Origin: Candidatus Nanopelagicales bacterium
Lineage (GTDB): Bacteria; Actinomycetota; Actinomycetes; S36-B12
Assembly: GCA_018402075.1 (NCBI GenBank)
Contig: JAGYJP010000002.1
Coordinates: 310,001 to 374,000, forward strand
Length of the DNA stretch: 64,000 nucleotides
Direction: 5' to 3'
The position numbers and the translations under genes are program-made. The notes beneath the pieces were generated by a model. It saw nothing but the letters and a program-made list of their open reading frames with translations, was not told where the DNA came from and searched no databases. Positions 7,899 through 16,770 of this stretch are shown here, one piece after another (the stretch's first letter is position 1; each line of letters starts with the position of its first letter).

Positions 7899-8291
7899 GT
7901 GAATAAAGCAGAAATTATTGACTCGGTTGCAGCCAAACTTGAAATGAGCAAGCGTGACGTAACCGCGGTTGTCGACCTGTTTATTGATGAAGCAAAGCGG
8001 TCTGTTGTTCGTGGCGAGAAGGTCGCCATTAGCGGATTCGGCGTTTTTGAAGCTCAGGCACGCAAGGCTCGCCTTGGCCGTAATCCACGCACAGGCGAAA
8101 CCGTAAAGATCAAGGCCACCAAACTTCCTAAGTTCCGTGCAGGCGCAGAATTCAAGGCATTTGTTGCTGGCGACAAGAAAATGGCAAGTGCGGGTGCCGC
8201 ACCCAAGAAAGCTGCACCCAAGAAAGCTGCTGCAAAGAAAGCCGCACCCAAGAAAGCTGCTGCAAAGAAAGCTGCACCCAAGCGCAAGTAA
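7899..8291 (+). CDS. hup: HU-family nucleoid protein with lysine/alanine-rich tail
   Basis: A 130-residue protein. Residues 1-90 are a standard HU/IHF fold (MNKAEIIDSVAAKLEMSK start, GFGVFEAQARKARLGRNP DNA-binding arm). Residues about 100-130 are a low-complexity KKAAPKKAAAKK tail resembling histone H1, as in actinobacterial HupB/HupS. The arm bends and wraps DNA; the tail probably adds non-specific DNA compaction and could be acetylated. The gene has its own strong ribosome site and terminator, so it is monocistronic. The tail is built from a 30-base DNA repeat. Confidence 0.95.
   Translation: MNKAEIIDSVAAKLEMSKRDVTAVVDLFIDEAKRSVVRGEKVAISGFGVFEAQARKARLGRNPRTGETVKIKATKLPKFRAGAEFKAFVAGDKKMASAGAAPKKAAPKKAAAKKAAPKKAAAKKAAPKRK
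8200..8283 (+). repeat. 30-base tandem repeat encoding the HU tail
   Basis: Two near-identical 30-base units (8215-8244 and 8245-8274, differing only at the last base) are flanked by half-units at 8200-8214 and 8275-8283. Each encodes APKKAAAKKA. The array lies in frame, so copy changes would lengthen or shorten the basic tail without frameshift. Confidence 0.85.
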
Positions 8292-8304
8292 ATGTAGACA
8301 CATT

Positions 8305-8339
8305 GATGGCCGTCATGAATATGGCGGCCATCTTTTTTT
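8305..8339 (+). terminator. Intrinsic terminator of hup
   Basis: A 12-bp stem (8305-8316 with 8321-8332, one G-U pair) with GAAT loop and seven T residues (8333-8339). It lies between the convergent hup and cofC genes. Confidence 0.9.
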
Positions 8340-8358
8340 GTGCGCATAGTGAAGTTCA

Positions 8359-9123
8359 TTAAGGGTTGTGGTGAGAAATAACAACTCGCTGACCTATGCG
8401 AGGTTTCGATAGCGGAGAAAGGTCAACTCCCGCTAAGGAGTGCAGACGGCCATTTTCGTCGATTCCCGCTAGAGGTGAAGTTTGGGATAACGTGACGACA
8501 AATGATTGGCCATGCAGCGCTTCGCGGGTGGCCCGTCCCACTCCGATCCGCTCGGCATCCCATAGATTCACCAGCGTATCCACATCTCTCTGGGCACCTA
8601 CTAAATCTTCGTGCGCTACTTCATGTGCGCCCGCCTGTCGATGCTTTGCTCGCGAACGCAGACCGAACTGGGGTGTGGGGGCAACGGAGCGCGTTCGCAT
8701 CCACATGGTGCTGCCTGTTCCCTCTGCATCAGAAAGAAAAGCACTTTCATGGGCTTTTCCTTGGTTCACAAATAGATCAAGGTGTGCTGGCATTAGGCAG
8801 GGAAGATCCCCGAGCACCACTACTAGGTTTTCTCGGTCAGTTGCATCGAGGTGACCTATCCCCAAATCGATTGCCGCCAATAGTCCCTCACTCTGAATCT
8901 CTTTGACCACTTGACAGCCAAGTTGCAATGCTGATCGACATATTGTGGGGTCTGCAGAAACAACAGTAATGGTGGCAATCAATGTGCTGTCTTTGACGGC
9001 ATTGATGACATCTGTCAAAAATGGCAGCACCAAATCTTCGCGCCCCAATCGCGTTTTAGCATCTTTGAGCCTCTTGGCAGGAACAATTGCGTGCCAACGT
9101 GTGTCAAACATAGGTTCATTCAA
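8359..9123 (-). CDS. cofC: Guanylyltransferase of coenzyme F420 biosynthesis (CofC/FbiD type)
   Basis: A 254-residue nucleotidyltransferase that activates 2-phospholactate or phosphoenolpyruvate with GTP for attachment to Fo. The N-terminal nucleotide motif is IVPAKRLKDAKTRLG; VVLGDLPCL, DAEGTGSTM and FGLRSRAKH are characteristic, and QRDVDTLVNLWDA near residue 200 matches the usual DVDTP segment. About 45 residues follow the conserved core, which may be a lineage extension. It diverges from plsC with only 19 bases between starts. Its presence means the organism makes F420, in agreement with the LLM oxidoreductase gene at 61441-62460. Confidence 0.85.
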   Translation of the reverse strand: MNEPMFDTRWHAIVPAKRLKDAKTRLGREDLVLPFLTDVINAVKDSTLIATITVVSADPTICRSALQLGCQVVKEIQSEGLLAAIDLGIGHLDATDRENLVVVLGDLPCLMPAHLDLFVNQGKAHESAFLSDAEGTGSTMWMRTRSVAPTPQFGLRSRAKHRQAGAHEVAHEDLVGAQRDVDTLVNLWDAERIGVGRATREALHGQSFVVTLSQTSPLAGIDENGRLHSLAGVDLSPLSKPRIGQRVVISHHNP

Positions 9124-9142
9124 CCGTGTGTGCAGGTAGTCT

Positions 9143-9910
9143 GTGCGAGTGCCTGGTCATCCGACGCGATCATCGAAGTTAGGACCAGGATATCGAATCG
9201 CAGTCTTTCTCTTGAAGCCGATTTTGGTACTTTTTACCAAAAGGGATTGGCGAGGCTTTGATCAATTGGATTCTATCAATGGGGGAATAGTCGTGGCGAC
9301 AAACCACACCTCCTGGTTTGATCCACTCGCGGTTGCCCATGCTCTGTATACCCATGACAGGCCCCCCCGATTTTTGGGCAAGGAATCAGTTTTCCGAGTC
9401 CCTATTATGGGTTGGGTTATTTCCAATGCGGGACAAATAAAAGTGTACAGGGAAAGTGCTGAGGCCATGGCCGCGTTTCGAGATGCAGTTGAGGCTGTCA
9501 AGCATGGCGAATGTGTTGTGGTCTATCCCGAAGGAACCATTACCAAGGACCCGAATTTGTGGCCCATGGAGGGCAAAACTGGGGCGGTCAGAATCGCATT
9601 AGCGTCCGATCGCCCATTGTTTCCCATGATGCAATGGGGTCCACAGGAAGTAATGCGACCCTATAAGAAGGAGTTGCGTTTACTGCCGCGAAAGACAATG
9701 CATGTGTGGCTGGGTGCTCCTGTTGACCTCACACCCTATCGCGATCAGGAATGGACCCCGGAGTTATTGCATGCAGCAACAGAAAAGCTCATGCACGCAC
9801 TCGCTGCTATGGAGGCTGAGATTCGCGGGGAGTGCCCACCAACTGTCCTATTCTCTCCACCAAGGAATGGAAAATCAGGCAAAGATCTCAGTGACGGAGG
9901 CGATTCATGA
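9143..9910 (+). CDS. plsC: 1-acyl-sn-glycerol-3-phosphate acyltransferase
   Basis: A 255-residue membrane-associated acyltransferase making phosphatidic acid. The HX4D catalytic motif is NHTSWFDP, and VVVYPEGT is the acyl-acceptor binding block. An N-terminal hydrophobic stretch (about residues 17-31) probably anchors it to the membrane. GTG 9143 is taken as start; the promoter must overlap that of the divergent cofC. It overlaps gpsA by four bases (ATGA). PlsC next to GpsA gives two consecutive functions in phospholipid synthesis. Confidence 0.9.
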   Translation: MRVPGHPTRSSKLGPGYRIAVFLLKPILVLFTKRDWRGFDQLDSINGGIVVATNHTSWFDPLAVAHALYTHDRPPRFLGKESVFRVPIMGWVISNAGQIKVYRESAEAMAAFRDAVEAVKHGECVVVYPEGTITKDPNLWPMEGKTGAVRIALASDRPLFPMMQWGPQEVMRPYKKELRLLPRKTMHVWLGAPVDLTPYRDQEWTPELLHAATEKLMHALAAMEAEIRGECPPTVLFSPPRNGKSGKDLSDGGDS

Positions 9911-10902
9911 CCAAGGTGGCCATGATGGGCAGTGGGTCATGGGGGACTGCATTCGCTGCAGTCCTTACAGACGCGGGATGTCAGGTGACTCTTTGGGGGC
10001 GGGACCAAGGGCTCGCCGATTCAATATCGCGCGATCACGAAAACAATATCTATCACCCTGGTGTGCACCTTCCGGCATCCCTTCGCGCCACCACCGATGC
10101 CCAAGATGCTTTGCGAGACTCAGAAGTAGTTGTTCTCGCAGTCCCTTCCCAGTATCTTCGGACAAATCTTCAGCAATGGGCTTCCATGTGTGAACCTGAT
10201 GTCACCTATGTCAGCCTCATGAAGGGAATTGAGCTAGGAACAAATGACCGCATGAGTCAGGTAATCGCGGAAGTTACCGGCGCGTCATCAGGGCACATTG
10301 CTGTGGTCTCTGGACCTAATCTTGCAAAGGAAATCATTGTTCATCAGCCCACGGCAACAACTGTTGCATCAGAGGTCGAGTCGTGTGCTCGCTCGATATC
10401 TGATCTTTGCACCACCGACTATTTCCGTCCCTACTGGACAACGGACATTATTGGAACGGAAATTGGCGGTGCGGTAAAGAATGTCATTGCTTTGGCTAAT
10501 GGCATCGCGGTGGGTATGGGATTGGGTGAGAATTCGCAGGCGTCACTGATTACCAGAGGCCTTGCTGAAATTGCCAGACTCGGCACTGCGCTCGGTGCTG
10601 ACCCCATAACTTTCTTGGGGCTCGCAGGAGTGGGCGATTTAGTGGCAACATGCCAGTCATCCCTATCCAGAAATAGAACATTTGGTGAGAATTTGGGCAT
10701 GGGTCGCAGTGTCGAAGAAACGATTTCAATAACAAAACAAACCTGCGAAGCCTATAAAAGCTGTGAACCCATATTGCAGTTGGCGAATGCGCACGGGGTA
10801 GATATGCCAATCACCTATGAAGTCGTTCAAGTTTTACATCATGGAAAGCCACCGGCGGCCTTGCTGACATCTTTCATGCAGCGTGATACTCGGGCAGAAT
10901 AA
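9907..10902 (+). CDS. gpsA: NAD(P)-dependent glycerol-3-phosphate dehydrogenase
   Basis: A 331-residue cytosolic enzyme reducing dihydroxyacetone phosphate to sn-glycerol-3-phosphate for phospholipids. The N-terminal Rossmann motif is GSGSWGTAFAAV; VVSGPNLAKEI, the catalytic-lysine region GGAVKNVIALANGIAVG and the FLGLAGVGDLVATC segment all match GpsA. ATG 9907 overlaps the plsC stop (ATGA), so both are translated from one transcript. Confidence 0.96.
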   Translation: MTKVAMMGSGSWGTAFAAVLTDAGCQVTLWGRDQGLADSISRDHENNIYHPGVHLPASLRATTDAQDALRDSEVVVLAVPSQYLRTNLQQWASMCEPDVTYVSLMKGIELGTNDRMSQVIAEVTGASSGHIAVVSGPNLAKEIIVHQPTATTVASEVESCARSISDLCTTDYFRPYWTTDIIGTEIGGAVKNVIALANGIAVGMGLGENSQASLITRGLAEIARLGTALGADPITFLGLAGVGDLVATCQSSLSRNRTFGENLGMGRSVEETISITKQTCEAYKSCEPILQLANAHGVDMPITYEVVQVLHHGKPPAALLTSFMQRDTRAE

Positions 10903-10907
10903 TTGGC

Positions 10908-11960
10908 TTAAGCCTTATTAAGGGCGGCGTGTAAATCAATCCAAAGGTCATCGGGGTGTTCGATACCAAATGACAATCGAATCAAATTCTCAGGAACAGT
11001 ATGGCTTTCTAATGGCCATCTGCGTCTACGTTCCAGAAGGGATTCAACCCCACCTAAGCTTGTGGCATAGGTCCATACTTTTGTAGCTTGGCATACGTGA
11101 TCTGCATTTCCCACGACTTCTATTGCTGCGATTGTTCCCCATCCGGGATAACGAACCCTGCTTACACGTGAGTCATTGCGAAGTGTCTCTGTAATCGCGC
11201 GAGCATTGGATTCTGATTTTTCAAACCGTAGAAAAAGGGTTCGTAGTCCGCGAAGTGCCAAGAAGCAGTCAAATGCACTTGGCATCGCACCCAGAAGAAT
11301 TCGCCGAATTCGAATGTCCTCGGTGAGCTGGGGATCAGATGTGACCACTGCGCCCATCAAGAGATCTGAATGCCCACTGAGAATCTTGGTCACACTGTGT
11401 AGGACATAGTCAGCGCCCATATTCAATGGTTGCTGGGCCACAGGGGAAGCAAAAGTGTTGTCTACCACGCTAGTGACATTGTGTGCTTTTGCAGCAGTAA
11501 GAATGGAGGTCAAGTCGACTTCATCCAGAAGTGGATTAGTAGGTGATTCCAGCCACAGAAAATCTGCTTGTGGCAGTGCGGCGACCATGGCTTCAGAGTC
11601 CATTGCTGGAAGTAGGACTAAATTGATCGTCCCACGCTCCGATAATTCCTTTAATCGCACTGAGACACCGGTGTAGGTATTAGTTGTAGCAATGACAGTG
11701 CCTCCCAGCGGGATAAGGTCCAAGATCGCATTCGCAGCAGCCATTCCGGAGGAGAAGACCGTGGCGGCGCCGTTTTCCAATGAACCTAGCGCTTCTTCGA
11801 ATGCTGCGGCCGAGGGATTTCCTTCACGGGCATATTCGATTGGTCCTCCCGCGTGAAAAGTCGACGCAGGAACTATTGGCGTGTTCACCGGATTGTCCGG
11901 TAAGCGTTGGGGGCGGCCCGCGGTGACGGCTTTTGTGCTCGGTTGCACACTTGGCTCCAT
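10908..11960 (-). CDS. metB: Cystathionine gamma-synthase/lyase family PLP enzyme
   Basis: A 350-residue Cys/Met metabolism PLP enzyme. The Schiff-base lysine is K192 in HSVTKILSGHSD; SSGMAAANA and WLESPTNPLL are the phosphate- and ring-binding segments. It is shorter than the usual 380-400 residues because the N-terminus lacks the typical long arm. Specificity between cystathionine gamma-synthase, gamma-lyase and O-acetylhomoserine sulfhydrylase cannot be decided from sequence; a MetB-type role is likely by analogy with the same locus in other actinobacteria. It is convergent with gpsA and divergent from ddl. Confidence 0.85.
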   Translation of the reverse strand: MEPSVQPSTKAVTAGRPQRLPDNPVNTPIVPASTFHAGGPIEYAREGNPSAAAFEEALGSLENGAATVFSSGMAAANAILDLIPLGGTVIATTNTYTGVSVRLKELSERGTINLVLLPAMDSEAMVAALPQADFLWLESPTNPLLDEVDLTSILTAAKAHNVTSVVDNTFASPVAQQPLNMGADYVLHSVTKILSGHSDLLMGAVVTSDPQLTEDIRIRRILLGAMPSAFDCFLALRGLRTLFLRFEKSESNARAITETLRNDSRVSRVRYPGWGTIAAIEVVGNADHVCQATKVWTYATSLGGVESLLERRRRWPLESHTVPENLIRLSFGIEHPDDLWIDLHAALNKA

Positions 11961-12030
11961 GGTTTAACACTAGCCAATGTCAAGCCCATTGGTGCCGCAC
12001 CATTGGCTGGTCTCGCGGTACGGTCGGGGC

Positions 12031-13152
12031 ATGACCAATCCCCATGTTTCGAAAATCGCGACTGTGGGGATCATTTTTGGTGGAGTAGGGCCCGAACATG
12101 AAGTGTCTTGTTTAAGCGCAAGCTCAGTTGCGCGGGCAATCCAATCCCAAGGGTTTGACCTGTTGTGCATCGGAATTAGTACGAGTGGTCATTGGTCTGC
12201 CATACCAATTGACACCGTTCTGGGTTACGCAACCGTGAGAGAGCCATTGCCGAGTGTCTCCACGACCCTCGACGAAGTCGCTATTCATGTAGACCCCCAA
12301 TCACCTGGATTTCTGGTGGGCGGAAAGTTTATTTCTTGTAACGTGGTTTTTCCCATTGTCCACGGCATTGGTGGTGAAGATGGACATCTGCAAGGTTTAC
12401 TAGAAACTGTTGGAATCGCCTATGTGGGTTCAGGTGTGGAAGCTTCGGCGGTATGCATGAATAAAGTGACGGCTAAGTCGCTCGTGCAGAACGCTGGAAT
12501 CGAGACAGGTAATTGGATGAGTATCAATTGGCGAGAAGGCAGTGGTGGGGAGAACCCGAGTTCATCATGGGTGTGGAATCATTTTGGTGGGTCACCGATA
12601 TTCATTAAGCCAGTAGCAGGCGGTTCATCTGCAGGGATATCTCGAGTTACACAACCATCCGAGTGGGAAGACTCCTGCGATATCGCCAGCAGGGTGTCAG
12701 ATCAATTGATTATTGAGATGGCTGTGTTTGGCCATCGCGAGTTGGAAGTGGCGGTTCTTGAGACCGAATCCGGAATTGTCGCAAGTCCTGTCGGAGAGAT
12801 CAAAGTGCGTTCAGAGTTCGACTTCTATGATTTCGACGCCAAATACCTGTCCGATGGTGCTGAACTTGTGACTCCAGCTGAGCTTGATCCAATAATTTCC
12901 GAACAAGTTCAGTCATTGGCCATTGACATCTTTAAGATAGCGGGCTGCAGAGACTACGCACGCGTTGACTTCTTTCTCGACCGGGACTCACAGGTGATTT
13001 TTAACGAGATAAACACGGTTCCAGGATTTACCTCGATCTCCATGTTCCCTCGGATGTGGGCTGCCGGAGGAGTAAACTTACGCGACCTTATACGTCAATT
13101 GATAGGTAACGCGGCGGCGAGATCTACTAATATCCCTGAAGCTGATTCATAA
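12031..13152 (+). CDS. ddl: D-alanine-D-alanine ligase
   Basis: A 373-residue ATP-grasp enzyme joining two D-alanines for peptidoglycan precursors. Visible motifs: GIIFGGVGPEHEVS at the N-terminus, HGIGGEDGHLQGLLE, the lid FIKPVAGGSSAGIS and the metal/ATP site FNEINTVPGFTSISMFP. ATG 12031 is chosen because the conserved core begins within ten residues and GGTCGGGG lies just upstream; an in-frame ATG at 11977 would add 18 unconserved residues and intrude on the divergent promoter region. The 3' end overlaps the convergent DUF3515 gene by 58 bases. Confidence 0.94.
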   Translation: MTNPHVSKIATVGIIFGGVGPEHEVSCLSASSVARAIQSQGFDLLCIGISTSGHWSAIPIDTVLGYATVREPLPSVSTTLDEVAIHVDPQSPGFLVGGKFISCNVVFPIVHGIGGEDGHLQGLLETVGIAYVGSGVEASAVCMNKVTAKSLVQNAGIETGNWMSINWREGSGGENPSSSWVWNHFGGSPIFIKPVAGGSSAGISRVTQPSEWEDSCDIASRVSDQLIIEMAVFGHRELEVAVLETESGIVASPVGEIKVRSEFDFYDFDAKYLSDGAELVTPAELDPIISEQVQSLAIDIFKIAGCRDYARVDFFLDRDSQVIFNEINTVPGFTSISMFPRMWAAGGVNLRDLIRQLIGNAAARSTNIPEADS

Positions 13153-13547
13153 TCAGATGGAATATTCACCTCCACATATTCAGGGGTATTCACGCTCGTA
13201 AACCGCTGACCGTTGGTGAGTTCCTGCGGCAGCCAATCCACGTCGTCGACCGATATCAGCTGACTCGTGGGCTGTAGGGTTGCTGGTCTCACAACTCCAC
13301 ACCGAAGAACAATAGGGGGATCGCCCCAAGCGACCACACCACTATCAGAAGCAGAAGTGCTTCGAATCAGTTCTCCCATGACTTCAACAGGAAGGGATTC
13401 GGTCAATTCAATGCAGTACGCCGATTCTCCATTCCGGCCCGGATCAACGGTGATGTGCTGGGAACATCCGGCTAACACGGTGAGTCCAGTGACACACGTC
13501 ATGGCGCAAACCATCTTCAACGGAGTGAAAGTGCGAGGAAAGACCAC
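13095..13547 (-). CDS. DUF3515-type lipoprotein
   Basis: A 150-residue protein with an N-terminal hydrophobic segment and a lipobox LAGC with the lipidated cysteine at position 28, so it should be an outer-face membrane lipoprotein. The mature part has two cysteines (C43 and C83 region) that could form a disulfide, and SGVVAWGDPPIVLRCG matches the actinobacterial DUF3515 family, which is usually found beside ddl and thiL. Function is unknown; the location suggests envelope biogenesis. Its last 58 bases overlap the end of ddl on the opposite strand. Confidence 0.75.
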   Translation of the reverse strand: MVFPRTFTPLKMVCAMTCVTGLTVLAGCSQHITVDPGRNGESAYCIELTESLPVEVMGELIRSTSASDSGVVAWGDPPIVLRCGVVRPATLQPTSQLISVDDVDWLPQELTNGQRFTSVNTPEYVEVNIPSDYESASGILVDLAAALPIN

Positions 13548-13602
13548 ATGTTCACCCTATAGTTTCGATTGGTCCAACTTCGATTGAGAGGGTTACATTT
13601 TT

Positions 13603-14607
13603 ATGTCTTCGACATCGAGTAGTGACGATGGCTCACAAGCCATCACTGTGCAGTCGTTAGGTGAGTTTGCTGTTATCGAAAGACTCCAGGAAATTGCTGT
13701 GCGAGGCGCACGAGGTGCGTCGATTCCAGAGGTGCTGGTCGGATCAGGCGATGATTCGGCAGTAGTGTCCTTTCGGAATTCTGATGTCGCAATGAGCATT
13801 GATATGTTTGTTCAAGATCGGCATTTTCGAACAGATTGGTCCACGGCTCTTGACATCGGGCGCAGATGTGCCGCGGCTTCCATGTCAGATATCTGTGCCA
13901 TGGGCATCCGACCCAGTACCTTGCTCGTCGGTATAGGCGCGCCGCCGGAAACCACCCTCACGTGGATCAAGGAACTCTTCACAGGCTTGGTCGAAGAAGC
14001 GTCCGTCGCTGGTGCCCAAGTTGTGGGCGGGGATCTAGTGTCAGCCAATTCGATCTTCGTGTCCGTGACGGTGCTAGGCCAATCCCCTGCCAAGGGTGCA
14101 CTCACTAGGTCAGGGGCGCGTGCGGGCGATGTCATTGCTGTCCACGGTGCTCTTGGTCGGGCTGCAGCGGGTTTGCGAGTGCTACAACGCGGTTTGCGCT
14201 CTCCACGTTCGCTCGTTGATTCCTTTAGATACCCTCAGGTGGATTACGCAGCGGGGGAACGTGCCCTCAAGGCTGGTGCGCACGCAATGATTGACATTTC
14301 CGATGGCCTCATCGCGGATCTTCGACATATTGCCGAGGCTTCAGAGGTAACAATGGACATCCAGACCAGTTTGCTATCCATCCCTGAAGATCTGACAAGT
14401 GCGGCCTCGGCCTTTAATGTTGATCCACTCACATGGGTGTTAGAAGGTGGCGATGATCATGCCCTCGTGGCCACTTTCGCCCCACGAAAGAAATTGCCTG
14501 CCGGTTTCACCAAGATCGGGCATGTTGTGGCTAAGGGTCCAGAGAGCGTGACCGTAGATGACGTTGCTGCGTCGAGCCACGGTGGGTATATTCATTTTAC
14601 GGAATAA
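13603..14607 (+). CDS. thiL: Thiamine-monophosphate kinase
   Basis: A 334-residue PurM/ThiL-fold kinase converting thiamine phosphate to the pyrophosphate. GSGDDSAVV and SIDMFVQDRHFRTDW carry the Mg-binding aspartates; MSDICAMG and AMIDISDGL are family blocks. Starting ATG 13603 has a GAGGG about ten bases upstream. It diverges from the DUF3515 lipoprotein and is convergent with rpmB. Confidence 0.93.
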   Translation: MSSTSSSDDGSQAITVQSLGEFAVIERLQEIAVRGARGASIPEVLVGSGDDSAVVSFRNSDVAMSIDMFVQDRHFRTDWSTALDIGRRCAAASMSDICAMGIRPSTLLVGIGAPPETTLTWIKELFTGLVEEASVAGAQVVGGDLVSANSIFVSVTVLGQSPAKGALTRSGARAGDVIAVHGALGRAAAGLRVLQRGLRSPRSLVDSFRYPQVDYAAGERALKAGAHAMIDISDGLIADLRHIAEASEVTMDIQTSLLSIPEDLTSAASAFNVDPLTWVLEGGDDHALVATFAPRKKLPAGFTKIGHVVAKGPESVTVDDVAASSHGGYIHFTE

Positions 14608-14648
14608 GCCAGCGAGGGAACTGAGTTTCGGATTCTCCCATGAAAAGA

Positions 14649-14672
14649 GTGGGACCGCGTATGCGATCCCAC
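14649..14672 (-). terminator. Terminator of rpmB (leftward)
   Basis: Read on the minus strand, GTGGGATCGC pairs with GCGGTCCCAC (one G-U) and is followed by a CTTTTC stretch. It lies 17-40 bases beyond the rpmB stop and between the convergent thiL and rpmB genes. Confidence 0.6.
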
Positions 14673-14688
14673 CCAAAAAGTTGTTAAA

Positions 14689-14880
14689 TTACGAGGCGCG
14701 AACGACCTTGCCGGCCTTGATGCAGGATGTGCATACATTTAGGCGCTTAGGGGAACGACCAACCATTGCGCGCACCCGCTGAATATTGGGATTCCAGCGG
14801 CGCTTGGTGCGACGGTGTGAGTGGGAAACGCTGTGCCCGAAGCTAGGGCTCTTTCCGCAGATATCGCAGTTTGCAGCCAC
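14689..14880 (-). CDS. rpmB: 50S ribosomal protein L28
   Basis: A 63-residue ribosomal protein with the L28 signature [19 protein letters not shown]. Both CxxC pairs (C5/C8 and C50/C53) are intact, so this is the zinc-containing form, not the zinc-independent paralogue that replaces it under zinc limitation. TGAGGAG lies three bases before the ATG. It diverges from the DAK2 gene, a conserved arrangement with recG across Gram-positive bacteria. Confidence 0.97.
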   Translation of the reverse strand: MAANCDICGKSPSFGHSVSHSHRRTKRRWNPNIQRVRAMVGRSPKRLNVCTSCIKAGKVVRAS

Positions 14881-15042
14881 ATGAACTCCTCAGGTGTTTC
14901 GGCCTGACCTCGTCAGTACCGTTCGGTAGATTGTTTATACAGTGTTTTCGTCTAGTTTTATATCTAGCGTAGTTTGGCGACTAACCCGCGAAACCTGGAC
15001 AAGGATAGCCCAGGTACGGCGGAGAATCTGAGGAGGGGTGAG
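14881..15042. promoter_or_regulatory. Divergent promoter region rpmB / DAK2 gene
   Basis: A 162-base region between divergent starts. The central part (about 14925-14975) is markedly AT-rich and contains TATACA and TATATCT stretches suited to -10 elements for both directions, plus a short CTAG(8)CTAG direct repeat. I cannot assign the promoters with confidence. Confidence 0.4.
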
Positions 15043-16764
15043 ATGTCCGGCTTATTCACTCTTCCTATGCTCACGGATTGGCTGCTGATGGCCCAGTCCT
15101 CCCTTCGAGTGGCTCGAGCCGAAATTGACGCTCTGAACGTGTTTCCTGTTCCAGATGGGGATACGGGCACAAACCTGTATCTGACGTGGGAAGCCGCCTG
15201 TGCAGGATTTCGCCAAGCAGGCGCAGGTGAGTCCTCTGAAGTTGTCTTGCAGGAATCAGAGGAGCTCAAATTTGTCACGGCAGCACATCAGATCGGGCGT
15301 GATGCGATTCTCGGTGCTCGTGGAAACTCTGGCGTCATCATGTCTGCGCTTCTTCGCGATATGTGCACCAGTATTGCGAAGGAACCCCATGCTTTTGCAC
15401 AGGCAATGCGTGCGGGGGCGGTGGGGGCATACTCGGTGGTTGCGGCTCCGGTTGAGGGCACCATTCTCACCGTTGCTCGAGCATGTGCAGATAAGGCGGA
15501 AGAAATCACGGAACGAGGAGGTGAATTACAAGAAATAGTGAGTGGAGCGGCTGACGCTGCGTACCAAGCATTGTTGCAAACACCCGAATTGCTTGAGCAA
15601 TTACGCAATGCGGGAGTCGTTGATGCAGGGGGTCGCGGACTTGTTGTAGTTCTTGATTCCTTGGTCGCCACCCTGACAGGGGTTGCCCCTCGAAGGGATC
15701 TCTCCCGTCATTTCTCTGACTTCTCGCCCAAGATCACGGCACATGCCGAAAAGCGAGTAAGTGAATCTCAGGATTTCGAGGTTATGTATCACCTTGAAAC
15801 TGATTCGATTGAACCCCTACATGAATCATTAGCCACTATTGGGCACAGCGTCATGATTGCTGGAGTTGATAACACCTGGAATGTACATGTGCATGTTTCT
15901 TCGCATCGAATAGCCGACTCGATCAATTCGGGCATTGCCTTAGGAGCTGTCTCGAAGATTTCCGTGACGCAATTGAGCAAGGAGGCGGCACCTAGCATTT
16001 CAAATCGTGAGTTACCGGGAGCGGAACTCATTGCTCCGAGTGAATTTCCCCCACACTGTGAAACTAGTAGTGCAGTAGGTACGGTGAGAAATTCGTCATC
16101 CGGACACAGGGCTCTCATTGCTGTTACTCATGGTGCGGGGGTGAAAACTTTATTGGTGGATCAAGGAATAATCTGCGTGCCTATAGCGGCCCGGCAGCAA
16201 CCTTCAGCCGCAGAATTAATCTCTGCGGGAAAGAGTGCTGAGTGCGCTCAAGTTGTGTTGCTGCCATCGGACAAAGATGCTCATGCCGTGGCAGATATCG
16301 CAGCAGCGGAGTTGAGGACTCTGGGTATTCGTGTAAGTGTGGTTCCCACGAAGTCGATCACGCAGACACTCGCTGCTGCCGCCGTACATGACCCTGCAAC
16401 TGAATTTGAACAAGATGTTGTCAACATGACTCGAGCTGCGAGTTCTTCCCATTACGGTGCTGTGACACAAGCCACGCGAACTGTTCTTACAGTGGTGGGC
16501 GAGTGCCAAGCGGGTGACATTCTTGGGCTTATCGATGGCGAAATTGCGGTAATAGGAAAAGACTTTGCACATGTTGCAGAGCAGGTGCTGGACAAGATGC
16601 TTGCCCCAGGTGCCGATCTTGTCACTATTGTCTTGGGACAGGAATATCAAAACTTGGATCGTGATCACATCACCCACTGGATCCACGTCCACAATCCACT
16701 GCTTGACGTAGATGTCATCAGTGGCGACCAACCCTTATGGCCATTTATCTTCGGAGTCGAGTAA
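15043..16764 (+). CDS. DAK2 domain / DegV-like fatty acid kinase family protein (YloV/FakA-like)
   Basis: A 573-residue protein. Residues about 10-210 form a dihydroxyacetone-kinase L domain with the Mg-ATP motif NVFPVPDGDTGTNLY, ARGNSGVIMSALLRD and AAPVEGTILTVAR. The rest is the FakA-type middle and C-terminal region. FakA homologues phosphorylate fatty acids presented by a DegV-type FakB; no fakB lies in this window. ATG 15043 is chosen because GAGGAGGGG sits five bases upstream; an upstream in-frame TTG would add 23 poorly supported residues. It precedes recG by six bases and is probably cotranscribed with it. Confidence 0.88.
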   Translation: MSGLFTLPMLTDWLLMAQSSLRVARAEIDALNVFPVPDGDTGTNLYLTWEAACAGFRQAGAGESSEVVLQESEELKFVTAAHQIGRDAILGARGNSGVIMSALLRDMCTSIAKEPHAFAQAMRAGAVGAYSVVAAPVEGTILTVARACADKAEEITERGGELQEIVSGAADAAYQALLQTPELLEQLRNAGVVDAGGRGLVVVLDSLVATLTGVAPRRDLSRHFSDFSPKITAHAEKRVSESQDFEVMYHLETDSIEPLHESLATIGHSVMIAGVDNTWNVHVHVSSHRIADSINSGIALGAVSKISVTQLSKEAAPSISNRELPGAELIAPSEFPPHCETSSAVGTVRNSSSGHRALIAVTHGAGVKTLLVDQGIICVPIAARQQPSAAELISAGKSAECAQVVLLPSDKDAHAVADIAAAELRTLGIRVSVVPTKSITQTLAAAAVHDPATEFEQDVVNMTRAASSSHYGAVTQATRTVLTVVGECQAGDILGLIDGEIAVIGKDFAHVAEQVLDKMLAPGADLVTIVLGQEYQNLDRDHITHWIHVHNPLLDVDVISGDQPLWPFIFGVE

Positions 16765-16770
16765 CTGCCC

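Noticed and set aside
10903..10926. Palindrome GGCTTAAGCC as a terminator between gpsA and metB
   Set aside because: It is a self-complementary 10-mer without a loop and lacks a T-run; it cannot form a useful RNA hairpin.
16216..16731. A 171-codon antisense frame in the DAK2 gene
   Set aside because: No recognisable motif; the plus-strand protein is clearly conserved here.
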